The position numbers and the translations under genes were made by a program. A DNA stretch of 61,807 nt from contig CAMVUM010000017.1 of NCBI GenBank assembly GCA_947170725.1, forward strand, positions 1 to 61,807. Direction: 5' to 3'. Origin of the DNA: an uncultured Prevotella sp. Its GTDB lineage: Bacteria; Bacteroidota; Bacteroidia; Bacteroidales; Bacteroidaceae. Positions 55,018 to 61,807 of the stretch are shown here, piece by piece; the stretch's first letter is position 1, and each line of letters opens with the position of its first letter. The notes beneath the pieces were generated by a model. The model was not told where the DNA came from and did not search any database. It saw only the letters and a program-made list of their open reading frames with translations.

Positions 55018-57036
55018 ATGAACGATAAGAATCTTATGAAAAAGGCGGCGGACAATATCCGTATCCTCGCCGCCTCTATGGTTGAAAAAGCAAACTCAGG
55101 CCACCCCGGTGGAGCTATGGGTGGAGCAGATTTCATCAACGTGCTCTTCTCAGAATTTATGGTTTACGACCCCGAAAATCCAAACTGGGAAGGTCGCGAC
55201 CGCTTCTTCCTAGACCCGGGTCACATGTCTTCCATGCTCTACTCGGCCCTCGCTCTGCAGGGCAAGTTCACACTTGACGAACTGAAGGAGTTCCGCCAGT
55301 GGGGCTCTCCCACTCCGGGCCATCCCGAGCGCGACCTCGCACGTGGCATCGAGAACACCAGCGGTCCCCTCGGACAGGGCCATACGTTCGGTGCCGGTGC
55401 AGCCGTTGCAGAGAAGTTCCTCGAAGCACGTCTCGGCAAGGAGGCTATGCAGCATAAGATCTACGCATATATCTCCGACGGTGGCATTGAAGAAGAGATT
55501 TCACAGGGAACCGGACGCATCGCCGGTATTCTTGGTCTGAACAATCTCATCATGTTCTACGACTCTAACGACATCCAGCTCTCTACCCCGACCGATGTCG
55601 TGATGAAAGAGGACACCGAAGCCAAATATAAGGCTTGGGGATGGAACGTCATCACATGCAACGGCAACGACGCCGACGAGATTCGTGAGGCTCTCAAGGC
55701 CGCACAGAAGGAAGAGAAGCGCCCGACGCTGATCATCGGCAAGACAATCATGGGTAAGGGCGCGCTACGCGCTGACGGTACGAGCTATGAGGCTTGCATC
55801 AACACCCACGGTGCTCCGCTCGGTGGCGACGCATACGTAAATACGATAAGGAACCTCGGCGGAAATCCCGAAGCTCCGTTCACAATCTTCCCCGAAGTGG
55901 AGAAGCTCTACGCTGACCGTCGCGAGGAACTGAAGAAGATTGTGGCTGAGCGTCACGCAGCCGAGGCAGAATGGGCAAAGGCAAACCCCGAAAAGGCAGC
56001 CTTGCTGAAAGAGTGGTTCAGCGGCAATGCTCCGAAAGTAGACTGGAGCGCACTGGTTCAGAAGGAGAATTCTGCCACACGTGCTGCCAGCGCAGCATGT
56101 CTCGGTGTGCTCGCAGAGCAGGTTCCCAACATGATATGCGCCTCTGCCGACCTATCCAACTCGGACAAGACCGACGGCTTCCTCAAAAAGACGACTTCGC
56201 TGCAGGCAGACGACTTCAACGGTGCTTTCTTCCAGGCTGGTGTGGCAGAGCTGACCATGGCCTGCATGTGCATCGGTATGTATCTGCACGGCGGCGTAAT
56301 CCCCGCTTGCGGTACGTTCTTCGTCTTCTCTGACTATATGAAGCCCGCCGTACGTATGGCTGCCCTGATGGAAGTGCCCATCAAGTTCATCTGGACTCAC
56401 GACGCTTTCCGGGTCGGCGAGGACGGACCTACTCACGAGCCCGTTGAGCAGGAAGCACAGATCCGCCTGATGGAGAAGCTGAAAAACCACCACGGCAAAG
56501 ACAGCGTCCGCGTGTTCCGTCCTGCCGATGCCGACGAGACAACCGTCTGCTGGGCTATGGCTATGGAGAACATGGAGACCCCGACAGCGCTCATCTTCTC
56601 ACGCCAGAACATCACCAAGCTGCCCGCAGGCAACGACTATGAACAGGCCCGCAAGGGTGCTTACGTCGTGGCTGGCTCTGACGAGCAGTTCGACGTAATC
56701 CTGCTCGCAAGCGGTTCCGAGGTGTCAACGCTCGTTGCCGGTGCGGAACTGTTGCGCAAGGACGGTATGAAGGTGCGCATAGTCAGCGTTCCGTCAGAGG
56801 GTCTGTTCCGCAATCAGAGCAAGGAATATCAGGAGACAATCCTGCCAGCAGGATCAAAGATATTCGGTATGACAGCCGGTCTGCCCGTAACGCTCGAAGG
56901 CCTCGTTGGCTGCAACGGCCGCGTATGGGGTATGCCGAGTTTCGGTTTCTCCGCTCCCTACAAGGTGCTCGACGAAAAGCTGGGCTACACCGGTGAGAAT
57001 GTCTACAATCAGGTCAAGGCTTTTTTAGCTGAATAA
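55018..57036 (+). CDS. tkt: Transketolase
   Basis: 672 residues, full-length single-chain transketolase. NSGHPGGAMGGADF near 25-38, TPxPGHPERD-type loop SPTPGHPERDLARGIENT near 100-117, thiamine-diphosphate motif SDGGIEEEISQGTG near 152-165 (Ser where many have Gly), and the transketolase signature near 459-475 (WTHDAFRVGEDGPTHEPVE). It moves two-carbon units between pentose phosphates, taking up the D-xylulose-5-P made by AraD. It is located as the distal part of the arabinose run. Confidence 0.96.
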   Translation: MNDKNLMKKAADNIRILAASMVEKANSGHPGGAMGGADFINVLFSEFMVYDPENPNWEGRDRFFLDPGHMSSMLYSALALQGKFTLDELKEFRQWGSPTPGHPERDLARGIENTSGPLGQGHTFGAGAAVAEKFLEARLGKEAMQHKIYAYISDGGIEEEISQGTGRIAGILGLNNLIMFYDSNDIQLSTPTDVVMKEDTEAKYKAWGWNVITCNGNDADEIREALKAAQKEEKRPTLIIGKTIMGKGALRADGTSYEACINTHGAPLGGDAYVNTIRNLGGNPEAPFTIFPEVEKLYADRREELKKIVAERHAAEAEWAKANPEKAALLKEWFSGNAPKVDWSALVQKENSATRAASAACLGVLAEQVPNMICASADLSNSDKTDGFLKKTTSLQADDFNGAFFQAGVAELTMACMCIGMYLHGGVIPACGTFFVFSDYMKPAVRMAALMEVPIKFIWTHDAFRVGEDGPTHEPVEQEAQIRLMEKLKNHHGKDSVRVFRPADADETTVCWAMAMENMETPTALIFSRQNITKLPAGNDYEQARKGAYVVAGSDEQFDVILLASGSEVSTLVAGAELLRKDGMKVRIVSVPSEGLFRNQSKEYQETILPAGSKIFGMTAGLPVTLEGLVGCNGRVWGMPSFGFSAPYKVLDEKLGYTGENVYNQVKAFLAE

Positions 57037-57046
57037 TAACTAACAC

Positions 57047-57100
57047 AACGGATGTGCCACGGCATACGGCCTTGCAGCCATTGTCACCGGCACATCCGTT
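57047..57100 (+). promoter_or_regulatory. Hairpin between tkt and rpiB
   Basis: 12-bp perfect stem AACGGATGTGCC / GGCACATCCGTT with a 30-nt loop, followed by ACTTTTTATT. It could be a partial terminator; the inner 9 bp equal the stem of the galK terminator. Confidence 0.6.
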
Positions 57101-57138
57101 ACTTTTTATTGCCCGATAGAAATAAAAACACTTACCTT

Positions 57139-57582
57139 ATGGAGATAAAGACTGTTGGAATAGCAAGCGATCACGCAGGCTATCCGTTAAAGAAATTCGT
57201 GATACAATATCTTGAGGAGCACGGCTATCCTTATAAGGATTACGGCACCTACAGTGACATAAGTTGCGACTACACCGACTTCGGACATGAGCTGGCCAAC
57301 GGTATAGAAAGCGGCGAAGTCTACCCTGGCATAGGTATATGCGGTAGCGGCGAGGGCATCAGCATGACTCTGAACAAACATCAGGGCGTGCGCGCCGGAT
57401 TGGCATGGATTCCTGAAATAGCCCATCTCATCCGCCAGCACAACGACGCCAACGTGCTCGTCATGCCTGGACGCTTCATCGACAACAACATGGCTACCAA
57501 AATCATGGACGAATTTTTCCGCGTTCCTTTCGAAGGCGGTCGCCATCAGCGTCGTGTGGAAAAGATAGCGTTACAGAAATAA
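57139..57582 (+). CDS. rpiB: Ribose-5-phosphate isomerase B
   Basis: 147 residues from the ATG at 57139; the upstream in-frame extension to 57052 runs through the tkt-rpiB hairpin and has no protein character. RpiB motifs: GIASDHAGYPLKKFV at 6-20, DYTDFGHELANGIESGE near 42-58, GICGSGEGISMTLNKHQ near 66-82, and NVLVMPGRFI near 107. It interconverts ribose-5-P and ribulose-5-P, or an analogous sugar phosphate. Last gene of the arabinose run, closed by a terminator. Confidence 0.93.
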   Translation: MEIKTVGIASDHAGYPLKKFVIQYLEEHGYPYKDYGTYSDISCDYTDFGHELANGIESGEVYPGIGICGSGEGISMTLNKHQGVRAGLAWIPEIAHLIRQHNDANVLVMPGRFIDNNMATKIMDEFFRVPFEGGRHQRRVEKIALQK

Positions 57583-57621
57583 CAGTGTCCTGGCCACACG
57601 CTCCATCCGAGACAGAAATAT

Positions 57622-57670
57622 AAAATCGGGATTGCTCTAATTATACACGATTGAGCAATCCCGGTTTTAT
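57622..57670 (+). terminator. Terminator of the arabinose cluster
   Basis: Stem AAAATCGGGATTGCTC / GAGCAATCCCGGTTTT (one G-U pair), 15-nt loop, T-rich end. Just beyond it (about 57690-57750) the words GCATTGCGATTGCT and TTATTCTTGCATT recur as imperfect direct repeats. Confidence 0.8.
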
Positions 57671-57776
57671 TGTTATTATCTTGATATTGCTTTATTCTTG
57701 CATTGCGATTGCTTTAATTTCGCATTGCGATTGCTGTATTCTTGCATTCAAATAAATGTTTTCCAATACAAAGGAA

Positions 57777-59150
57777 TCATTTGAATATCACAGTCGAAAA
57801 AGCGCGCAAACGCGTATTCTTGTTAAAATCAGCAGCACCAGTAGCGCAATAGGCAAAAATACCGCCATCGGCCTTTCTATAGAAATAAGAAAGGCCTGGA
57901 GTAATGTTATTACCGCCTGCTGCCGACAATACGATATTTATATTCTTATAATTATCATTGACCCTTATAATCTCCTCGTACGCCGGCAAGCGCCAACCGG
58001 AGATTCCATCTGTTGCAAATTCCTTTAAAGCAGAAGCCACTGCCGTCTCAACAGAGTTTTCATCATCTTCAGTAAAAACAAGACCAAAAGTGTGTTTGGC
58101 CGACATCAGCACAACCTTAACACTGCCATCTGCCTGACTTTCGTTTGAAAGTACGTAGCAGCCGTTATACATCGTTCCCGCCGCAGGAGCATCACCGACA
58201 ATCGGCGTATCTCCGCCAACGGAAGGATTTTTTCCTTCGTTCTCGTCACTCATATCAAACGTTATGACGCGCTCGCCGGCCCAGACGTCGCCGGAGATTA
58301 TTCCCGTAAGCGAAACACCGGATTGTGATACATACGTTCCCTTGATTCTTATCTTATAGTTGGCCTGAAGTTCGTCTGCGAGCGAATAGGAATAGCTTTT
58401 CGTTCCTTCTGCGTCAGTCAGCTGAACCTTCACCGTTGCACCGGTAACTGCTTCGAGCAGATATGTCTCTGACGTGCTTCGCCACACGCCGTCCACTCCC
58501 TCTTTGTCCAATATAACCGTATGAGAGCCACCTGCACCGGAGTAATTGCCGTCTATGCGCAGTCCTTCGTATATCGGAGCGATTGTCACGGTGACAGCCG
58601 TGACATCCATGGGAACGTTGTCTATGACGACTTCCTGCAACAGCATGACACGGCGTTTTAGCGGAAGAGTAAGCGTATTGTTCTCCTTTGAGGCCAATGT
58701 AACGGCGCTATGGGCGTACATCAGATCTCCATGACTCTTCCCCTCTTTCAATCGAATGACCGATTCCGCAGAAGCATTCTCTTTCGACGGAATGTCATAG
58801 TCGCTATCGACAGCCCCGCCGATAGCGCATACATTGTATGTTCCGGCCGGCAATTTCATTTCAGTCTGTGTTTCGGACGAACCAATGACGGCTTCTTCAA
58901 CACACACTCCATCAGCCGAAAGGACATAGACATATACAGGATAGCTTATCTTCGATTCGTCTGTTGCCTCAGCCCTCGTACGCACCTGTAACGTGCAGTC
59001 GGCATTTGCCGCTGTCGGAACATCAGCAACGGCATTACCGTTCTGATCGACTTCGTCATCACTATAAACGTCTTTTGAGCATGAAACAGTCATCAATGCT
59101 GCCGACAGAAGTATCAGCAGTATCGGAAATTTGATCAATCTTGATTTCAT
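57777..59150 (-). CDS. Surface lipoprotein with Mfa2-like N-terminus and lectin-like C-terminus
   Basis: 457 residues from the Met at 59150; the longer frame to 59237 would start inside the promoter (59197-59228). Signal peptide to Cys24 (MTVSC), then the pattern VYVYVLSADGVCVEEAVIG, LPAGTYNVCAIGG, MYAHSAVTL and LPLKRRVMLLQEVVI, as in FimB/Mfa2-type anchors. The last 120 residues (GTMYNGCYVLSN, GISGWRLPAYEE, then RLRAFSTVIFK) look like a FISUMP or C-type-lectin-like domain. It stands alone, far from the fimbrial operon, with its own strong promoter. It could be a stand-alone adhesin or an alternative fimbrial tip. Confidence 0.72.
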   Translation of the reverse strand: MKSRLIKFPILLILLSAALMTVSCSKDVYSDDEVDQNGNAVADVPTAANADCTLQVRTRAEATDESKISYPVYVYVLSADGVCVEEAVIGSSETQTEMKLPAGTYNVCAIGGAVDSDYDIPSKENASAESVIRLKEGKSHGDLMYAHSAVTLASKENNTLTLPLKRRVMLLQEVVIDNVPMDVTAVTVTIAPIYEGLRIDGNYSGAGGSHTVILDKEGVDGVWRSTSETYLLEAVTGATVKVQLTDAEGTKSYSYSLADELQANYKIRIKGTYVSQSGVSLTGIISGDVWAGERVITFDMSDENEGKNPSVGGDTPIVGDAPAAGTMYNGCYVLSNESQADGSVKVVLMSAKHTFGLVFTEDDENSVETAVASALKEFATDGISGWRLPAYEEIIRVNDNYKNINIVLSAAGGNNITPGLSYFYRKADGGIFAYCATGAADFNKNTRLRAFSTVIFK

Positions 59151-59196
59151 AGAGAGTAGTTTTGTTAATAGATTACCGATTATGTACTTATCTCCA

Positions 59197-59228
59197 CAAA
59201 GGTAATGATTTTTCTCTATACCATCAAA
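59197..59228 (-). promoter_or_regulatory. Promoter of the orphan lectin-like lipoprotein
   Basis: -33 TTTG at 59225-59228, 20-nt spacer, -7 TACCTTTG at 59197-59204, both full matches on the minus strand. The leader would be about 40 nt. Confidence 0.8.
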
Positions 59229-59355
59229 TCTTTTCAAAACATTTTACCACAGATTCGCCATTTTGTTCTTTCATGCCTCCACTAAATATAAGTAAAAGTA
59301 TCGTTGAAAGAACAAATCGGATTCCTATTAATCCTTTGCCGACTCCACGGCCGCA

Positions 59356-60690
59356 TTATTCAGCCGCAGCAGCAGCCGTTTCGCCCACAATTACCTTTAT
59401 TTTGGAAATGCGGCGCTCGTCCATTTCCATGACCTCAAACGTGAAATTGCGATAGACAATACGCTCATGAAGCTGCGGGAACTCCCCTTTTATTTCCAAA
59501 AGAAGGCCCGCCAGTGTCTCCGCATCACCGTCGACATCAGCAAAAACGTCACCGTCGGTCTTCATTATGCGGCAGAAATCACCCTGCAAAGTCTTTCCTT
59601 CAAATATGAAAGTATTGTTGTTCACACGCACATAGCTCTTCTCATCATCGTCATACTCATCGTTGATTTCACCGACTATTTCCTCCAGAATATCCTCAAG
59701 TGTGACTATACCGCTCGTTCCGCCGAACTCGTCGACCACAACGGCAATATGTACCTTGTTTTCCTGGAAATCACGCAAGAGGTCGTCAATCTTCTTTGTT
59801 TCCGGAACGAAATACGGCGGACGTATCAGAGACTGCCAGCGGAACGTAGCCGGCTTACCCAAATGTGGCAACAGGTCCTTGATATAAAGAATTCCACGGA
59901 TATTATCAATGCTGTCCTGATAGACAGGAATACGCGAATAGTTGTTATCAATGATACAGCGGAGCACCTCAGGGAATGGCGATTTGAAGTCAATGTCCAC
60001 CACATCCTGACGGCTCGTCATTATTTCCCGCGCCGTTTCGTCACCGAAACGCACAATACCCTCAAGCAATTTCTTCTCCTCCTTGATGTCTTCCTTGTCC
60101 GTCAGTTCCAGCGCCTGTTCCAGGTCGTCGACACTAAGCGTATGGCTTTCTTTCTGAACAACCTTCTCAGCCAGAACCCCCGAACGCATAAGCACAGAGG
60201 CAAAGGGGAAAAACAGTTTGCGGCAAAAGAGCAACACACCGACAACAGAACGGCAAAACTTCAACGGATTCTGACCGCAATAGACCTTTGGCAGTATCTC
60301 TCCGAATAGCAGAAGAATAAAAGTAAGGATGACGGTGATGCAAAAGAACTGCAACCAATAGGCCGTACCGAAGTCTATGATATGCCCGAAAAAATAGTTG
60401 CAGAGCATGATGATGGTCACATTGACCAGATTGTTGGTGATGAGGATTGTGGCCAATGTACGCTCAGAGTCCTTCCTCAACTCCATTATTTGCCTGTCAC
60501 GGTCCGTCTTTTCCTCCGCCAGTTCGTCCAAATCACTTGGCGAAAGTGAAAAAATGGCTATCTCCGAGCCGGAGGCGAAGCCCGACGCTATCAGCAGCAG
60601 AGCAGCCAACAAGCCGGAAATCATAACTCCGACTGTTGGAGCTATGAAATGGACTTCTCCCAAAACCTGTTCTATTTCTATCGGTAACAA
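59356..60690 (-). CDS. gldE: GldE, CNNM/CorC-like membrane protein with CBS domains
   Basis: 444 residues if it begins at the TTG at 60690 (13 bp after the ssb stop, with AAAGGAAAG ahead). An ATG-initiated frame at 60792 would overlap ssb by 89 bp and add 34 polar residues foreign to the family. Three or four membrane helices (about 17-40, 80-130) form the CNNM/DUF21 core; a CBS pair spans about 190-320 (REIMTSRQDVVDIDF, IPVYQDSIDNIRGILYIKD, VVVDEFGGTSGIVTLEDIL), and a CorC/HlyC domain ends the protein. GldE supports gliding and T9SS lipoprotein GldD in Flavobacteria; metal transport is the alternative. The ssb-gldE pairing is conserved in Bacteroidota. Confidence 0.85.
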   Translation of the reverse strand: MLPIEIEQVLGEVHFIAPTVGVMISGLLAALLLIASGFASGSEIAIFSLSPSDLDELAEEKTDRDRQIMELRKDSERTLATILITNNLVNVTIIMLCNYFFGHIIDFGTAYWLQFFCITVILTFILLLFGEILPKVYCGQNPLKFCRSVVGVLLFCRKLFFPFASVLMRSGVLAEKVVQKESHTLSVDDLEQALELTDKEDIKEEKKLLEGIVRFGDETAREIMTSRQDVVDIDFKSPFPEVLRCIIDNNYSRIPVYQDSIDNIRGILYIKDLLPHLGKPATFRWQSLIRPPYFVPETKKIDDLLRDFQENKVHIAVVVDEFGGTSGIVTLEDILEEIVGEINDEYDDDEKSYVRVNNNTFIFEGKTLQGDFCRIMKTDGDVFADVDGDAETLAGLLLEIKGEFPQLHERIVYRNFTFEVMEMDERRISKIKVIVGETAAAAAE

Positions 60691-60703
60691 CTTTCTTTCC
60701 TTT

Positions 60704-61147
60704 TTAAAACGGCAATTTGCTACTTCCGCCCAAACCATCACCATCTGCGGCATCAGCGGGAACGTCTGTCTTTGACTGTTCGCCATGCCCATTTGCCGTA
60801 ACGGCAGAGGCCGAAGCAGATTTCGGTGTAAGCATCTCCATATTTTCAGCCCACACTTCCGTTATATTGTGTCTTATTCCGCGCTTGTCGTCATACGTAG
60901 TATATCTCAGCCGCCCCTCGATATAAAGTTTATCGCCCTTATGAACATATTTCTCCACCACTTCAGCCAAACGCCTCCAAAGGACGATGTTATGCCAATC
61001 AGTGCGGTCGGGAACCTGAGTACCGTTAGGCAAAGTATAGCCCCGCTCCGTGGTTGCAAGCGGAAACCTCGCCACAGCCACATTGCGGTCCACATATCTG
61101 ACCTCCGGCTCCTTGCCCACATTGCCTATCAGCATTACCTTGTTCAT
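60704..61147 (-). CDS. ssb: Single-stranded DNA-binding protein
   Basis: 147 residues. OB fold: MNKVMLIGNVGKEPEVRY, VARFPLATTERGYTLPNG, DWHNIVLWRRLAEVVEKYV, KGDKLYIEGRLRYTTYDDK, WAENMEMLTPK. A short flexible tail ends SSKLPF, a reduced version of the DDDLPF tip that recruits repair enzymes. It binds and protects single-stranded DNA as a tetramer. It is followed by gldE after 13 bp. Confidence 0.95.
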   Translation of the reverse strand: MNKVMLIGNVGKEPEVRYVDRNVAVARFPLATTERGYTLPNGTQVPDRTDWHNIVLWRRLAEVVEKYVHKGDKLYIEGRLRYTTYDDKRGIRHNITEVWAENMEMLTPKSASASAVTANGHGEQSKTDVPADAADGDGLGGSSKLPF

Positions 61148-61171
61148 AGAGCGAAAACCGATTATTCGTTT

Positions 61172-61717
61172 TTACTTACACAAACCGAGGAAACGGAATT
61201 TGAAATTCTTTCCCTTAGCCGACGGGAACTGACTGCGCGAATCAACGCGCTGGCGCAAATGTTCTATGATGCGGCTATAGCAATCGATGCCCGACTCTGC
61301 CTTGCAGCATGCCACAAAATGGGTATCGCGATACTGGAACTTTCCTGTTCCCGGAACCTGCAGGACACGCTTGAAGTCGATTGTACCCTCATACCATCCG
61401 AACTGATCTTCGTTCAGTCTCGTCAGGGCTGTCGACGCCAGATTACGGCGGTCATCAGCCACAGAAGGGCCGTGGACTGCACGCTTCTCCTTAAAATCGA
61501 GCATGGTTGCAGCCTCGGTTTTAATTATAATGAAATAAACACGTGGACGTATTTTGTAGCGCTTGGGGTAATAGACCTCGCTTGCGGCATATTCTCTGAC
61601 ATCGGCCTCAAGCACAGGATTCATTCCTATTTCTTCTATGTCGTATAAGAACGCGACGGCATCATCGACACTGTGCACTAATGTCTCTCTATCGAAATAT
61701 CTTAAATATAAGTTCAT
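61172..61717 (-). CDS. Conserved protein of unknown function
   Basis: 181 residues, soluble, no signal peptide. Notable segments: MNLYLRYFDRETLVHSVDD, EADVREYAASEVYYPKRYK, RPRVYFIIIKTEAATMLDF and a basic C-terminus KGKNFKFRFLGLCK. I do not recognise a named family, although similar proteins seem common in Bacteroidales. It lies between tRNA-Gly and ssb, 24 bp before ssb, and may be co-transcribed with it. Function not assigned. Confidence 0.7.
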   Translation of the reverse strand: MNLYLRYFDRETLVHSVDDAVAFLYDIEEIGMNPVLEADVREYAASEVYYPKRYKIRPRVYFIIIKTEAATMLDFKEKRAVHGPSVADDRRNLASTALTRLNEDQFGWYEGTIDFKRVLQVPGTGKFQYRDTHFVACCKAESGIDCYSRIIEHLRQRVDSRSQFPSAKGKNFKFRFLGLCK

Positions 61718-61753
61718 CAGAAGTTTTTGTTTTCCCTAATATATAAAAAAACG

Positions 61754-61807
<54 letters not shown>

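Overview
The window looks like a chromosomal segment of a Prevotella-like member of the Bacteroidales. The evidence is Mfa/Fim-type fimbrial lipoproteins, DUF3575/DUF3868/DUF4906/DUF4293/DUF4468 families, C-terminal T9SS sorting domains, GldE, SusD-less surface lipoproteins, the Bacteroidota promoter signature (-7 TAnnTTTG with -33 TTTG about 20 nt upstream) in front of many genes, and near absence of Shine-Dalgarno sequences. No phage, IS transposase, CRISPR array or rRNA was seen. One partial tRNA-Gly(GCC) lies at the right edge.

Layout. 1-10.3 kb (minus strand): a fimbrial operon reading DUF3575, DUF3868/OmpA-like, major fimbrillin (Mfa1 type), FimB/Mfa2 anchor, a second minor subunit, a 960-residue DUF4906 tip protein with a lectin-like end, and a short DUF5106-like protein. 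About 450 bp upstream of the first gene is a perfect 36-bp inverted repeat enclosing 115 bp with a promoter -7 box facing the operon. This is the architecture of a phase-variable invertible promoter and is the most interesting signal here. 10.9-14.3 kb: 4-alpha-glucanotransferase and a phosphoglycolate-phosphatase-like HAD, overlapping by 4 bp. 14.4-25.7 kb: housekeeping and envelope genes (mltG; bamD, rpoZ-like and DUF4293 on minus; uvrB; a DUF4468, small membrane protein and porin run; HD protein; menA; a 50-residue membrane protein missed by size cut-offs; RluA pseudouridine synthase). 26.8-30.3 kb: a cobalamin riboswitch with btuB and a BtuG-like beta-propeller lipoprotein. 30.4-33.9 kb: two T9SS-sorted secreted proteins. 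35-40.2 kb: ABC-F ATPase, grpE-dnaJ, folC.

40.3-44.0 kb: galactose use (aldose 1-epimerase, sugar permease, galactokinase). 45.1-57.6 kb: a complete L-arabinose system on one strand. It comprises an exported mutarotase lipoprotein, SSS symporter, Nudix-type AraR regulator, araD, araA, FGGY ribulokinase, exported GH51 arabinofuranosidase, transketolase and RpiB. Arabinose is freed in the periplasm, epimerised, imported, converted to D-xylulose-5-P and fed to the pentose phosphate pathway. Nearly every wide gap in this cluster holds a perfect or near-perfect hairpin. 57.7-61.8 kb (minus): an orphan lectin-like surface lipoprotein, the conserved ssb-gldE pair, an unknown conserved protein and tRNA-Gly.

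Three long gene-poor gaps (10.3-10.96, 33.8-35.1, 44.1-45.2 kb) share a repeat family built on the palindromic core GCCTTACGGC. Two of them share a second, larger module as well. All calls come from reading the sequence only, with no database search.
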